Below, one piece after another: positions 26,485 through 36,025 of a stretch of DNA of 52,959 bases (its first letter is position 1; the number at the start of each line of letters is the position of its first letter). A program made the translations under genes and the position numbers. The DNA comes from Deltaproteobacteria bacterium ADurb.Bin207 (GTDB lineage: Bacteria > Myxococcota_A > Polyangia > Polyangiales > Polyangiaceae): assembly GCA_002070115.1 (NCBI GenBank), contig MWCO01000039.1:1-52959 (forward strand), given 5' to 3'. The notes beneath the pieces are model-generated. The model ran no database searches. It was not told where the DNA came from and saw only the letters and a program-made list of their open reading frames with translations.

Positions 26485-27186
26485 ATGAACGGCAACAAGG
26501 CGCCGCGAAAAGCTGGAGGGGCCGCTGCGGTAGCCCCGAAAAAGCCCCCCTCGCTTCGACAAAAAGCCAAAGCGCTTTATCGTCAGGCGATCCTCGATGC
26601 CGCGGAACGGATCTTCGCAACCCAGGGGATTCGGGGCGCGCGCATCCAGGACATCGCAAAACTCGCGGGTATGTCCGTCGGAACCGTCTACAACCACTTT
26701 GCCCAAAAAGAAGAAATCGTGGTGGCGCTCATCACCGAGAGGGAAAAAGAACTCCGTGAAGCGTTCGCCTGCCAACCACACGATCCCCAAAACTTCACGG
26801 AAGCGTTTCGAATCCGCCACGAGCGTGTCATCCAGCTCATCCGAACCCATAAGGACTTTTTTTCTTTCGCGCTCTACGAAGGGATTTTCGAATCCGAACT
26901 GGTTCCGTCGGCATCGATGTTCTCCACCCATTCGGCCGATGAGCACGAACGATTCGACAGGGCCATGGAAGATCTGTTGGAGCAGGGGGGACGCGAAGGT
27001 GCCGTGGCACCTACCGATGTGGTTCGGCTCAAACGCTATCATGTGGGGGCGATGCGAGGGGTGCTGATGGGGGCGATGAAAGATCCGAGCCGCGATGTAG
27101 TCGAAGAAGGCCTGGCGGCGGTCGAGTTATTTTTGCGCGCCGTTCGCCCAAACGCGAAAGGAATCCCCTTGCCGGATATAGTATAA
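26485..27186 (+). CDS. TetR-family transcriptional regulator
   Basis: ATG 26485 has AAGGAG six bases upstream and lies one base after the pump stop codon. After a basic Ala/Lys-rich tail of about 30 residues comes the TetR HTH: ILDAAERIFATQGIRGARIQDIAKLAGMSVGTVYNHFAQKEEI (helix-turn-helix around DIAKLAGMSVGTVYNHF). The remaining 150 residues form a helical ligand-binding domain with no recognised pocket signature. As last gene of the efflux operon it most likely represses its own operon and is relieved by pump substrates, acting at the palindrome at 22100-22116; that link is inference. Confidence 0.92.
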   Translation: MNGNKAPRKAGGAAAVAPKKPPSLRQKAKALYRQAILDAAERIFATQGIRGARIQDIAKLAGMSVGTVYNHFAQKEEIVVALITEREKELREAFACQPHDPQNFTEAFRIRHERVIQLIRTHKDFFSFALYEGIFESELVPSASMFSTHSADEHERFDRAMEDLLEQGGREGAVAPTDVVRLKRYHVGAMRGVLMGAMKDPSRDVVEEGLAAVELFLRAVRPNAKGIPLPDIV

Positions 27187-27215
27187 CCAATTGTATTTAT
27201 TCATTTTTATTCTCA
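27178..27215 (+). repeat. AT-rich boundary motif, weak copy
   Basis: ATAGTATAACCAATTGTA followed by TTTATTCATTTTTATT, starting at the TetR stop codon. It shares the TAAC and TTTATT parts of the recurring boundary motif. A T-rich end could help termination of the efflux transcript. Confidence 0.3.
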
Positions 27216-27266
27216 CCCCTCCCTGCCTGATTGCCAACTCTCCCACGTTGGGCTAACCCAGCGGGC

Positions 27267-27301
27267 GCCGATCGGCACGTTGTCCTTTCACGTAGTCCTT
27301 T
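27267..27301 (+). promoter_or_regulatory. Palindrome and direct repeat upstream of the activase gene
   Basis: A perfect 10-base palindrome, GCCGATCGGC (27267-27276), is followed by two GTCCTTT direct repeats 13 bases apart (27282 and 27295). They lie 20-50 bases before the ATG at 27320. This could be an operator for the two-gene redox operon; no regulator can be assigned. Confidence 0.25.
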
Positions 27302-27319
27302 GCAGTTTTGGCAGTCACC

Positions 27320-30300
27320 ATGATCAAAAAGACCCTCGGAATCGACATCGGATCCACTTCTTTCAAACTATGCGTGCTGTCGTCGTCGCCAGGCGCTGAG
27401 CCTCTCGCCGAGTCTCATGCCATCCTTTCCCACGACGGGGATATCGAAGGCACGTTGGAGCGTTTGCTCGACACGTTGGGTTTCGAGGATACCGACGAGG
27501 TCGTGGGGCTGGTGACGGGCAACGAAGGCCGTCATCGCATTGCGTTGCCCGACGTCATTGCGGCGGTGGCCATCGAGTCCGCCCTCGACGCGTTGCAACT
27601 TCGTCCTCGCGCCGTGGTTTCCATGGGTGGGGAAGATTTGGTGGTGTATGTGCTCGATGGTCGAGGTCGTATCATCAATACCTACGCGGGAAATAAATGC
27701 GCCTCGGGAACGGGGGAGTTCTTCCGTCAGCAGTTGGGGCGGATGAATCTCGAACTCGACGATATCAACGATATTTGTCGTCATGCTTGCGTTCATCCGA
27801 TCTCCGCTCGTTGTTCGGTGTTCATGAAGTCGGATTGCACGCATCGGCTCAACAAGGGGGAGGCGACGAAAGCGGATGTTGCGCTATCACTGAGTAAGGT
27901 GATGGCGGATAAGGTCGGAGAATTTCTGATCAAAGCCAAGCTTGCGCAGGGGCAAGTCGTGCTCATCGGCGGCGTGACGCGAAATGAGCATCTCATTGAA
28001 TTTATTGGTAAATCTAATCCTTCGATCGAGTTGATCGTGCCTGAGCAGGCCGCGTATTTCGAAGCGTTTGGCGCTGCCTATCTCGCGCGGTTGAAAGGGG
28101 CCAAGGTTCCTGCGCGGGACGCTCTTGTTCGCCCGGGTGTTGCCCTGGCTTACAAAACTTTCTCGCCTCTGTCGGAGGCATCGAGTCTGGTTTTTCACGC
28201 GCCTTCTCGTCGTGCGGCGTATGATCCGGATGCGGAATATATCCTTGGGGTCGATGGGGGTTCGACGACGACGAAGGTGGCGCTTGTCAACGCGTTGACG
28301 CTCGAGATCGTGGCGGAGCATTACGGTCGCACCCATGGTGATCCGGTGGCGGCTCTCAAGCAATGTTTGAGGGAGGTGCGTCGTCAGCTTGGCGATCATA
28401 AACCGCGAATACGTCTTGTGGCGACGACAGGTTCTTCGCGTGAATTGCTTGGCGTATTTTTGGAAACCGTGGGTGTATACAACGAAATCATTGCCCACAC
28501 GGTGGGCACGACTTTTTTTCAGAAAGATGTGGATACCATATTCGAGATTGGCGGGCAGGATGCCAAGTATGTGTTGATCAACAACGGTGTACCCATCGAT
28601 TATGCGATGAACGAAGCATGTTCGGCGGGGACCGGTTCCTTTCTCGAGGAATCCGCGGCGGGCGATCTCAACATCCATAGCGCTTCGGAGATTGGTCCCA
28701 TCGCTCTTCGCGCCGCGGCGCCTTTGAAGTTCGGTGAGCATTGTTCGGCGTTCATCAACTCGGATATTCGAAAAGCCATTCAGCAAGGCGCTCCCCGCGA
28801 GGATATCGTGGCAGGGCTCGTCTTTTCCATCGTGGCCAACTATCTGAATCGCGTCGTGGGCAATCGAAGCGTGGGCAGCCATATCGTGTTGCAAGGGGGC
28901 GTCGCCAAAAACCCCGCGGTTCCCCTGGCGTTTGCGCAAATGACCGGCAAATCGATCACGGTTCCCCCCGACCCGGAACTGATGGGATGTTTCGGTGTGG
29001 CGCGACTCGTGCTCCAAAAACACGACGAGGGCCTCGTCGACAAGGGCGAATTCGATATCGACGCGCTCATCGACAAGCCCATCGCGTATGGAAAAGACTT
29101 CGTGTGCAAGTCCTGCGACAATCTATGCACCGTCCGCAGGCTGGTGGTGGGGGCGCGTCGTTATCCTTTTGGGGGTCGCTGTTCGCTATATACCAACCAG
29201 CGTAAAAAGCGGACGATCCACGAAGAAAAGGTCGTGGACTACACGCAAATTCGTACGCGGATGCTCTTCGAGGACTTTGCTCCCAAGCCCGATTCGCTAC
29301 GTCTTCGCACCACGCGTGTGGTCGGGGTGCCGATGGCGTTCACGGTCCATTCCCTTTGGCCCTTTTATTCGTGGTTTTTTCATACCTTGGGGGTTCGGAT
29401 CGTCACCTCCACGCGCATCGTTCCCGAGGGCATCGCGAAGCAGGAGAGCAACTATTGTTTTCCCACGGAGATCGCGCATGGGGCGATTCAGGATGTGCTC
29501 AACCAAGGGGTGGACTTCATCTTTTTGCCACATTTCCGCGATATGCCCAGCACCGAGGACGTACACGCTTGCGTGTGTCCGTTGACCCAGGGGCTTCCGT
29601 ATTTTGCCAGGCAAGCGTTTGGGTTGGCTGACGAGATGGTGTTGCGGCCGGTATTGAGCCTGAAAGATGGGTTTGAGGCGAGCCGCGGCGCGTTCGAGAA
29701 CGTGGCTGTGCAACTTGGGTTTACGCGGGAGGAAGGCAGTCGCGCCTACGACAAGGGAATCGAAGAGTATCGTCGATTTCTCGATGCTTATCGTACACTT
29801 GGGAAAGAGGTGTTGCGTGAGGTGCAGAGCAACCCGGATCGGGTATTCATTGCGCTGCTCGGGCGGCCCTACAATGCGTTTACGCGCGACGCGAACATGG
29901 GGATTCCACGGAAGTTCACGTCGCAAGGGGTGACCATCTTGCCCTTTGACATGATTTATTCCGAGGAGGGGGAGATTCCGCCGAACAATTATTGGTATTA
30001 CGGGCAGCAAAATATGCGGGCGGTGCAGCAAGTCAAACGGGTGGAGAACCTGTATTTGGCTTGGATTTCGAATTTTTCCTGTGCGCCGGACTCGTTTTTA
30101 TTGCATTATGTGCGATGGATGATGGGGCAAAAGCCCTATCTCGTGCTGGAAATTGACTCTCATACCGCGGACGCGGGCCTCGACACCCGGATCGAAGCGT
30201 TCCTCGATATCGTGGAAAGCTATCGCCGCCACGTCACCCCGGATGACGAGAAACCCTTTGAGCGACGGTATTCCATTGCGATCAAACAGGAGTATTGTGA

Positions 30301-31642
30301 TGTGGTGGATCGCAAAACGGGCAAACGCTACGACATTCGCGATCCGAACGTCCACCTGGTATGGCCGTCGATGGGGGATTTATCGACGGAAGCGATGGAT
30401 GTGGTGGCTCGACGTCAGGGGATTCTGTCGACTCATTTGCCGTTGCCGGACGTGTATTCGACGCAGCTTGCGCGCAATGTGGCGTCTGGAAAGGAGTGTA
30501 TTCCCGCGTTGTTGGTGCTCGGTTCGGTATTGAAGTTTTTCCAGGAGCATCCGCCCAATCAGGATGACGGAATTTACGTTGTATTCGTTCCTTCGACGCT
30601 AGGTCCTTGTCGTACGGGGCAGTACCACGTATTTTTCGATCGGTTGTTCGAGGAGATGGGTTGGGAGAACGTGGTGCTTTTGGTGGCGAATTCGGAGAAT
30701 TCCTATCGAGAGATGGGGGCGACGTTCAACCAGGACGTTTGGCGCGCGCTCGTTTTGGGGGATACGTTTACGGATATTCGCACGTCGTTACGGCTATTGG
30801 CGAAGGATCCCATCGATGCGATGGTGGTGTTTTCGGCGGTATGGCGCGATGTGATGAAGGCGTTATTGGCGGGGCCGAAGCAGCTCGATCGGGAGTTGAA
30901 ACGCTCCGCGGAGCGATTGGCTCGAATTCCGCGCAAGGCGGAACTGCAAGATCTTCCTAAAGTATTGATTGTAGGCGAGATTTACGTGCGTCGGGACAAT
31001 TTCTCCGTGGACGAAGTTTCGGAAATGCTGATGGCGAAAGGCATTTATCCGAAAGTGACGGGGGTGACGGAGTGGTTCCATTACACGGATTACGCGCGAA
31101 AGTTCATCATGGAGGGGGAGCGGAAGAAGAAGGGATGGTTGCGCACGTTGCGCGATGGCGGGGTGAAAGACGAGGCGGTGTATTTGGTGGAGAAGGTGTG
31201 GAAGGAGCATGTGGAGAGCAAGATGCTCGACGTGCTTCGTCCGACGGGATTGGTTCCCGACGTGCCGCATGACATGGATGAAATCATTGGCAAAGGGCGC
31301 GAGCATTTCGTGGATCCGGAGATGGAGAGCGAGGCGACGGTATCGCCTGCGGTGGGGGCGGCGGCCATGCAAGAGGGCTATTCGGGGGTGGCGATTATAG
31401 CGCCGTTCGGCTGCCTTCCGGGACGGTTGATCGAAGGTGTATATGCGCCGTGGGCGAAGGCGCGGGGCTATCCCGTGCTTGCGTTGGAAAACGACGGTCA
31501 GCCTTATCCGCCCAACATCGTATCGCGAATCGAAGTGTTTGCGCATCATGTCAAGCGTTTCAATGCGACCGAGCCGTCGCCGAAAAAGCCGTCGTGGCGC
31601 GTGTTGGCGGAACAAGTGCAGCGATTGACGAACTGGAATTGA
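27320..31642 (+). CDS. Giant 2-hydroxyacyl-CoA dehydratase activase-like protein (two BcrAD/BadFG ATPase domains, DUF2229, HgdB-like end)
   Basis: A 1440-residue cytoplasmic protein. Residues 1-260 and about 305-560 are two ASKHA-fold BadF/BadG/BcrA/BcrD ATPase domains, opening with GIDIGSTSFK and GVDGGSTTTK. The first has Cys127 (NKCASGTG) and Cys165 (ARCSVF), the places where the HgdC activator holds its bridging [4Fe-4S] cluster; the second has the equivalent pair (NEACSAGTG and GEHCSAF). The chain therefore looks like a built-in activator dimer. A four-Cys block (CKSCDNLC...GGRC, about 596-621) follows, then DUF2229 (about 660-870) and a C-terminal HgdB-like reductase region with conserved Cys (NYCFPTE, CVCPLTQG, NFSCAPDS, KECIPALL, GPCRTGQYH, FGCLPGRL). 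By family, ATP hydrolysis would drive low-potential electron transfer; substrate unknown. No clear ribosome site at ATG 27320. Confidence 0.88.
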   Translation: MIKKTLGIDIGSTSFKLCVLSSSPGAEPLAESHAILSHDGDIEGTLERLLDTLGFEDTDEVVGLVTGNEGRHRIALPDVIAAVAIESALDALQLRPRAVVSMGGEDLVVYVLDGRGRIINTYAGNKCASGTGEFFRQQLGRMNLELDDINDICRHACVHPISARCSVFMKSDCTHRLNKGEATKADVALSLSKVMADKVGEFLIKAKLAQGQVVLIGGVTRNEHLIEFIGKSNPSIELIVPEQAAYFEAFGAAYLARLKGAKVPARDALVRPGVALAYKTFSPLSEASSLVFHAPSRRAAYDPDAEYILGVDGGSTTTKVALVNALTLEIVAEHYGRTHGDPVAALKQCLREVRRQLGDHKPRIRLVATTGSSRELLGVFLETVGVYNEIIAHTVGTTFFQKDVDTIFEIGGQDAKYVLINNGVPIDYAMNEACSAGTGSFLEESAAGDLNIHSASEIGPIALRAAAPLKFGEHCSAFINSDIRKAIQQGAPREDIVAGLVFSIVANYLNRVVGNRSVGSHIVLQGGVAKNPAVPLAFAQMTGKSITVPPDPELMGCFGVARLVLQKHDEGLVDKGEFDIDALIDKPIAYGKDFVCKSCDNLCTVRRLVVGARRYPFGGRCSLYTNQRKKRTIHEEKVVDYTQIRTRMLFEDFAPKPDSLRLRTTRVVGVPMAFTVHSLWPFYSWFFHTLGVRIVTSTRIVPEGIAKQESNYCFPTEIAHGAIQDVLNQGVDFIFLPHFRDMPSTEDVHACVCPLTQGLPYFARQAFGLADEMVLRPVLSLKDGFEASRGAFENVAVQLGFTREEGSRAYDKGIEEYRRFLDAYRTLGKEVLREVQSNPDRVFIALLGRPYNAFTRDANMGIPRKFTSQGVTILPFDMIYSEEGEIPPNNYWYYGQQNMRAVQQVKRVENLYLAWISNFSCAPDSFLLHYVRWMMGQKPYLVLEIDSHTADAGLDTRIEAFLDIVESYRRHVTPDDEKPFERRYSIAIKQEYCDVVDRKTGKRYDIRDPNVHLVWPSMGDLSTEAMDVVARRQGILSTHLPLPDVYSTQLARNVASGKECIPALLVLGSVLKFFQEHPPNQDDGIYVVFVPSTLGPCRTGQYHVFFDRLFEEMGWENVVLLVANSENSYREMGATFNQDVWRALVLGDTFTDIRTSLRLLAKDPIDAMVVFSAVWRDVMKALLAGPKQLDRELKRSAERLARIPRKAELQDLPKVLIVGEIYVRRDNFSVDEVSEMLMAKGIYPKVTGVTEWFHYTDYARKFIMEGERKKKGWLRTLRDGGVKDEAVYLVEKVWKEHVESKMLDVLRPTGLVPDVPHDMDEIIGKGREHFVDPEMESEATVSPAVGAAAMQEGYSGVAIIAPFGCLPGRLIEGVYAPWAKARGYPVLALENDGQPYPPNIVSRIEVFAHHVKRFNATEPSPKKPSWRVLAEQVQRLTNWN

Positions 31643-31657
31643 TGGTGGGAGGAATCC

Positions 31658-33031
31658 ATGAACGACGTGTCTAGCCACGAACCGATTGTTCCGAGCACGC
31701 CCGAGGGGCAGGTGCTTCAGCAGAAACATGGTCGCAAGGTGGCGCGGATCGCGGAGCAACTACGGACCCGTCGAAGCACGGCTCCCTTGTCCCGGCAGAA
31801 AAGGACCGTTTCCCATCAAGTGCCCAAAGTCCATGATAAGAAGCATACGGATGAGAAGATCGATCTTCTCGATTTGGATGAGATCATCGAAGTGGATGTG
31901 AAGCGACGGATTTGCATTGCGGAACCGGGGGTACCGTTTTGCAAGATTGTCGAGAAAACACTGCCGTTGGGGTTGGTTCCGATCGTGGTGCCGGAGTTGA
32001 AAACGATCACGGTGGGCGGGGCGGTAGCGGGCTGCTCCATCGAATCGATGTCGTTTCAATACGGTGGATTCCACGATACCTGTGTCGAATACGAAATCAT
32101 CACGGCGCAAGGAGATACGCTGGTTTGCACGCCCGACAACGAGCATTCCCTCGTTTTTCAAATGATGCATGGGTCTTTCGGGACGGTGGGCATTTTGTCT
32201 CGATTGGTATTCAAGCTCATCGAAGCCAAGCCCTACGTTCATCTTCGCCATGAGAAACACGCGACGATCGATAGCTATTTGGCTTCGATCAAGCGTCATT
32301 TCGAGCTGCAAGACGTTGCTTTCATGGACGGTATCATTCATTCCAATACGCAGCTTTCGCTTTGTGTCGGGGATTTCGTGGACGAGGCGCCTTATACGAA
32401 TCGCTACGATTGGCTGAAAATTTATTATAAGAGCACGGCGGAACGCATCGAGGATTATTTCGAGACACCGTATTACTTTTATCGGTATGATCAGGGCGTG
32501 ACGAACGTACACCCCAAGTCGTTTTTGGGGCGGCTGTTGATCGGCAAATTCCTGGGGTCTTCGGAGGTTCTTCGCATTGCGGAAAAGGCACGGTGGCTTT
32601 TGCTCGATGATAAACGTCCCGATGTGACGGTAGACACCTTCCTGCCCTTTTCTCGTTTGAAGGAATTTTTGCAGTGGTATGAGAAGGATTGCGGGCATTA
32701 TCCGTTATGGTGCGTGCCCTATCGTCGTGTGCATGATTATGAATGGCTTACGGATGAGTTTTGGAAGGGGTTCGGCGATGAATTGATGGTGGATATTGCG
32801 GTGTATGGGATGCGGCAGCGAGGGGATACGAATTATTATCGATTGCTCGAGACGAAGCTGCAGGAGCTGAACGGGGTCAAGACCTTGATTTCGTACAATT
32901 ATTATCCGGAAGAGGAGTTTTGGAGCATTTTTCACCGTAAGAACTTCGAGACGGTGAAGGCAAAGACGGATCCGAACAATATTTTCAGGAACTTATATGA
33001 GAAGACCTGTCAGGCGTCGATGGGGCGGTAG
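31658..33031 (+). CDS. FAD-dependent oxidoreductase, DHCR24/Diminuto-like
   Basis: A 457-residue FAD-linked oxidoreductase of the PCMH/VAO superfamily. The FAD half contains VEPGVPFCKIVEKTLP-like phosphate loop (AEPGVPFCKIV), PELKTITVGGAVAGCSIESMSF and GSFGTVGILSRLVFKLI, which is how DHCR24 (24-dehydrocholesterol reductase, plant Diminuto) type proteins read. The C-terminal half keeps the aromatic substrate region (PLWCVPYRR; YNYYPEEEFW). No membrane anchor is visible, unlike the eukaryotic enzyme. ATG 31658 follows GGAGG and starts 15 bases after the activase-like gene, so the two are surely cotranscribed. Bacterial members are uncharacterised; sterol reduction is not implied by the sequence. 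It may deliver or receive electrons in the same pathway as the activase-like protein. Confidence 0.85.
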   Translation: MNDVSSHEPIVPSTPEGQVLQQKHGRKVARIAEQLRTRRSTAPLSRQKRTVSHQVPKVHDKKHTDEKIDLLDLDEIIEVDVKRRICIAEPGVPFCKIVEKTLPLGLVPIVVPELKTITVGGAVAGCSIESMSFQYGGFHDTCVEYEIITAQGDTLVCTPDNEHSLVFQMMHGSFGTVGILSRLVFKLIEAKPYVHLRHEKHATIDSYLASIKRHFELQDVAFMDGIIHSNTQLSLCVGDFVDEAPYTNRYDWLKIYYKSTAERIEDYFETPYYFYRYDQGVTNVHPKSFLGRLLIGKFLGSSEVLRIAEKARWLLLDDKRPDVTVDTFLPFSRLKEFLQWYEKDCGHYPLWCVPYRRVHDYEWLTDEFWKGFGDELMVDIAVYGMRQRGDTNYYRLLETKLQELNGVKTLISYNYYPEEEFWSIFHRKNFETVKAKTDPNNIFRNLYEKTCQASMGR

Positions 33032-33360
33032 CTGACAGATTCCCTCCTTGTTCTTGCATGGGAGAGGGATACGAGCGGAGAATCCTCTGGATCCTGCTAT
33101 TGACCTGGTCCTTGACTTCATTGGGGTGACCGTGAGCGATTTCCGTGCGCCGTGACGGTGGCCGTGACCGTGGCCGTGAAGGAAAGGCCCGGGGAAAAAT
33201 GAGGGAATGGCTCAGCATTTCCACCCCAGCCGGATTGCGTTGCTGCCCGGTTGGGTCTGCCGTGACCGTGACTGTGACCGTGACCGATTTTGTGTGCCGT
33301 GCGCCGTGGCCGATTTTGTGTGCCGTGGGCCGTAACCGATTTGCGTGTGGTGTGACCGGC
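33032..33360 (+). repeat. Composite GTGACC-type dispersed repeat with head module, copy C
   Basis: Fills the convergent gap. Head at 33032-33116 (starts CTGACAGA right after the stop codon, ends TCCTTGAC) aligns over its whole length with 39134-39217. A GTGACC/GTGGCC tract follows (33126-33180), then the tail 33181-33215 (GGAAAGGC, GGGGAAAAATGAGGG, GGCTCAG), then a second tract with GTGACC units and the TTTTGTGTGCCGTG phrase twice (33261-33355). It is the most complete copy in the window. No gene is seen here. Confidence 0.75.
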
Positions 33361-33405
33361 TCAGGGCTCGACAGGCTGGCCGGCCCGTGGAGGTACGCGG
33401 CATGC

Positions 33406-35127
33406 TTATTTGCGGTACTTCCATTTCCACTTGGTGGCATTGGCGGTCATATAGCCGTAGTATTGGCCGTCGGTGGAGTTGTTTGCATGCAGAGTGATTC
33501 CGCGATAGGTGCCGGACTTGAAGGAATCATACCAGGATGAGGGCAGAGGTATCCATTTGCCTTCTCCGCGTTCGAAGTCGACTTTGAGGTCTTTGTCGAT
33601 ACCGGGGAATGTAGCGGGCTTGGAAGCATGGCCGTGGACGCCGATGCGGGCTGTTCCGCCGGCGAAGTAATACCAATGGGCGGCATAAAGGTAGACCGAG
33701 ATTTCGACGACGGTAGCTCCGGCAAGGTCGGAGAACATGGCGTCGGGAGCGCCGATGGCGGATTTTAGCACTCCCAGCTCACCCACATAGCATCCTTGAT
33801 AGTTTTTGCTTGCGTCGTAGGTGTACCATTCTCCGGAGCCGAGGTAGCTCTGGTCCCATTTTCGGGCTACTTCGCCGGATTCATATTCGCATTTTCCTTG
33901 GACGCAAGGTCCGGAGCAGGCGCGTCCGCAGGTTCCACAATGGTTGGGATTGGTGGCAAGGGTGGTTTCGCAGCCGTTTTCGCTTTTGTGATCGCAGTCT
34001 CCGAAGCCATCGAGGCAGCCGTCCAGCTCGCATTTTCCCCCGTTGCATATTGCGTAACCATTGGAAATATTACATTTATTTTCGCATTCGCCACAATGAT
34101 CGGGATTTTGATTCAGGTCTGTTTCGCAACCGTTATCGTTGATTCCATCGCAATCATCCCATCCCGGATCACAAGCCAGGATGGCGCATTGGCCGGCGGA
34201 GCAGTGGGTGGAGGCGTGGGGCAAGGAGCAGGTGCAGCCGCATTGGTTTTCGATGCCGCCACCGCCGCAGGTTTCGGGGGGAGTGCAGGACCCGCAGTTT
34301 TCTTCTCCGCATCCGGTTTGGATGGTGCCGCAGGAAGCGCCGAGTTGGGCGCAGGTTTTGGGGGTGCAGCCACATTCGTTGGGAATGCCGCCACCGCCGC
34401 AAACCAGGGGTTTTTCGCAATCTCCACAAGAAACGACGGAATTGCAGCCATCGGAGGCCAGGCCGCAGGAGATGCCGAGTTGGGCGCATGATTTGGGTTG
34501 GCATTCGCCTACGCCGCAGAGGTTGGGACCGCCGCCGCCGCAATGCTGTCCTTGCGCACACGTACCGCAATCGATAGTACCCCCGCAACCGTCGAGGGCT
34601 TTTCCGCATTGCAGGCCGAGCTGGATGCAAGTTTTGGGGGAACAACCGCAGACGTTGGGCTCATGGTTGGCGCCGCAGGTTTGAGGTTCCATGCACCCGC
34701 CGCAATCGATGGCTTGGGAGCAATCATCGGATATCCAGCCGCATTGCGCATCTTTTTGAAGGCATGTTTTGGGAATACAAGCTTTCGTTCCGCAGCGGTA
34801 GGGGCCCGCGCCGCCGCAGACAAGACCGGATTCGCATTCGCCGCAATCGATGGTTGCGCCACAGCCATCAGGCAGCGTGCCACATTGCGCGTTTTGCTCC
34901 TCGCAGGTAGTGGGAACACAGGAATCCGGGAAAGAAGAGGCGGTATCGTCGGCGGCCTCCTGACCGGCATCATGTTTGCTGGGGGCATTGAAGGCGAAGG
35001 AGTCACCGTCAGGCGTTTCACAGCCAATCAGCCAAGCCGAGCAGGTAACCAAGGCTAGGAGATACGAGGCTGACAGATTTTTATCACGGACGGAATTGTT
35101 GGTTGAACGGATCAAAATGCCCACCAA
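33406..35127 (-). CDS. Cys-rich lipoprotein with seven-fold Cys/Gly repeats
   Basis: A 573-residue exported protein, unrecognised beyond its architecture. The N terminus is a signal ending WLIGC, a lipobox. TTG 35127 opens the frame, but TTG 35115 with GGTGGG just upstream may be the true start. Residues about 65-290 are repeats of 35-40 residues of the form C-x-P-K-[TS]-C-x-Q-L-G-x-x-CG-x-x-x-DGC-x-x-x-x-x-CG-x-C-x-x-x-x-x-CGGGG-x-x-x-x-CG. Next come MYXO-type ScaffoldC motifs (DCDGINDNGCETDL, NPDHCGECENKC; the DNGCE and NHCGTCG type), and a C-terminal domain of about 160 residues without Cys repeats (VARKWDQ to KWKWKYRK) containing WYDSFKSGTYRGI and YYGYM, a jelly-roll-like surface domain. 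Likely a disulfide-stabilised stalk holding a binding head outside the cell. Confidence 0.8.
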   Translation of the reverse strand: MVGILIRSTNNSVRDKNLSASYLLALVTCSAWLIGCETPDGDSFAFNAPSKHDAGQEAADDTASSFPDSCVPTTCEEQNAQCGTLPDGCGATIDCGECESGLVCGGAGPYRCGTKACIPKTCLQKDAQCGWISDDCSQAIDCGGCMEPQTCGANHEPNVCGCSPKTCIQLGLQCGKALDGCGGTIDCGTCAQGQHCGGGGPNLCGVGECQPKSCAQLGISCGLASDGCNSVVSCGDCEKPLVCGGGGIPNECGCTPKTCAQLGASCGTIQTGCGEENCGSCTPPETCGGGGIENQCGCTCSLPHASTHCSAGQCAILACDPGWDDCDGINDNGCETDLNQNPDHCGECENKCNISNGYAICNGGKCELDGCLDGFGDCDHKSENGCETTLATNPNHCGTCGRACSGPCVQGKCEYESGEVARKWDQSYLGSGEWYTYDASKNYQGCYVGELGVLKSAIGAPDAMFSDLAGATVVEISVYLYAAHWYYFAGGTARIGVHGHASKPATFPGIDKDLKVDFERGEGKWIPLPSSWYDSFKSGTYRGITLHANNSTDGQYYGYMTANATKWKWKYRK

Positions 35128-35274
35128 AAGTTGAGAAGCAAACGATATACCACGAACGATATTCGCTATATTCTAGCGGAGTGGTAAGTGAAAAGAAGCC
35201 GTGGTTCGAATAATAGGATCGGTGGGATCACATAGGGGGGATCTGAGAGGTCCGTGTCTGTGAAAGGGCGGGGA

Positions 35275-36009
35275 TCAGAGCATATCGCCGCGGATTGCTT
35301 CTTGGATGGCTTGTTTGATGGCGCGCTGGTCGAAGCCGACAAGGATTTTCCCGCGAATATCGAGGACGGGAATGGTTCCTTTTTGGGGATATCCGGCTTT
35401 ATGTAGTTTTTCGTTCATTTCTTTTTGTGCGCGCGGGTCTTTTTCGATGTCTTTGGAGATCACCGTGACGCCTTGGGAACGGAGGTAGGTTTCGGCGCTA
35501 CGGCAGGCGCTACACCAGGAAGCCATATAGACGATGGCGGACAATTGGGCGGAGGAAGGGGCCGCGGGGGCAGGTGTGGGCGCTGATTGAGAGGCAAAAG
35601 GCGTGAGGGCAGCGATGGCTTTGCTTCGACGTTGTTGCGCGATGAGTTCCCAACTGCTGCGGGGCAAGGAGTGGACCGGATAGGTCCCATCGGCGTTTTT
35701 CGTACGAAGATCAGCTACATACAGCATTTCTCCGTGTCCATATTGGAGTGTGACGACCCGCACGTTTTCCCTGGCATTTTCGGGGACGTCGGCGGGTTTT
35801 TGCACGACGTGGTGGTCGCCTTTTTCATCGATCCAGGTAAGCAATACATCCGGCGTATCGTCGCGCAATTCGAGGGCGGGCAAGTCCTGCGATACGGGCC
35901 GCGTGCCATCGTCGTGGTTTCGCTCGCAACCGGAGCAACCCGCGCTTGCGACGCCGTAGGATACGAGGGCGATTCCCACAAAGCGCCATTTCCACCGTCC
36001 ACGATTCAA
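35275..36009 (-). CDS. Glutaredoxin-like lipoprotein
   Basis: A 244-residue exported redox protein. TTG 36009 has GGGAG seven bases upstream. The signal ends ASAGC (lipobox). Residues about 40-120 are a small domain of unknown type (DUF4124-like: VLLTWIDEKGDHHVV, then YVADLR). The last 85 residues are a glutaredoxin fold with the redox CSAC motif (MASWCSACRSAETYLRSQG), TIPVLDIRG (cis-Pro) and a G-F-D region. A periplasmic or outer-membrane thiol-disulfide role is likely, for example supplying disulfide exchange to Cys-rich surface proteins such as those encoded on either side; that is inference. It follows the ABC-F gene by 16 bases in the same direction. Confidence 0.85.
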   Translation of the reverse strand: MNRGRWKWRFVGIALVSYGVASAGCSGCERNHDDGTRPVSQDLPALELRDDTPDVLLTWIDEKGDHHVVQKPADVPENARENVRVVTLQYGHGEMLYVADLRTKNADGTYPVHSLPRSSWELIAQQRRSKAIAALTPFASQSAPTPAPAAPSSAQLSAIVYMASWCSACRSAETYLRSQGVTVISKDIEKDPRAQKEMNEKLHKAGYPQKGTIPVLDIRGKILVGFDQRAIKQAIQEAIRGDML

Positions 36010-36025
36010 ATACGTTCTCCCATGC

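Noticed and set aside
27887..29023. Minus-strand open frame of 378 codons
   Set aside because: Arg/His-rich antisense of the activase gene, no similarity.
30863..31759. Minus-strand open frame of 298 codons
   Set aside because: Antisense shadow of the activase and FAD genes.
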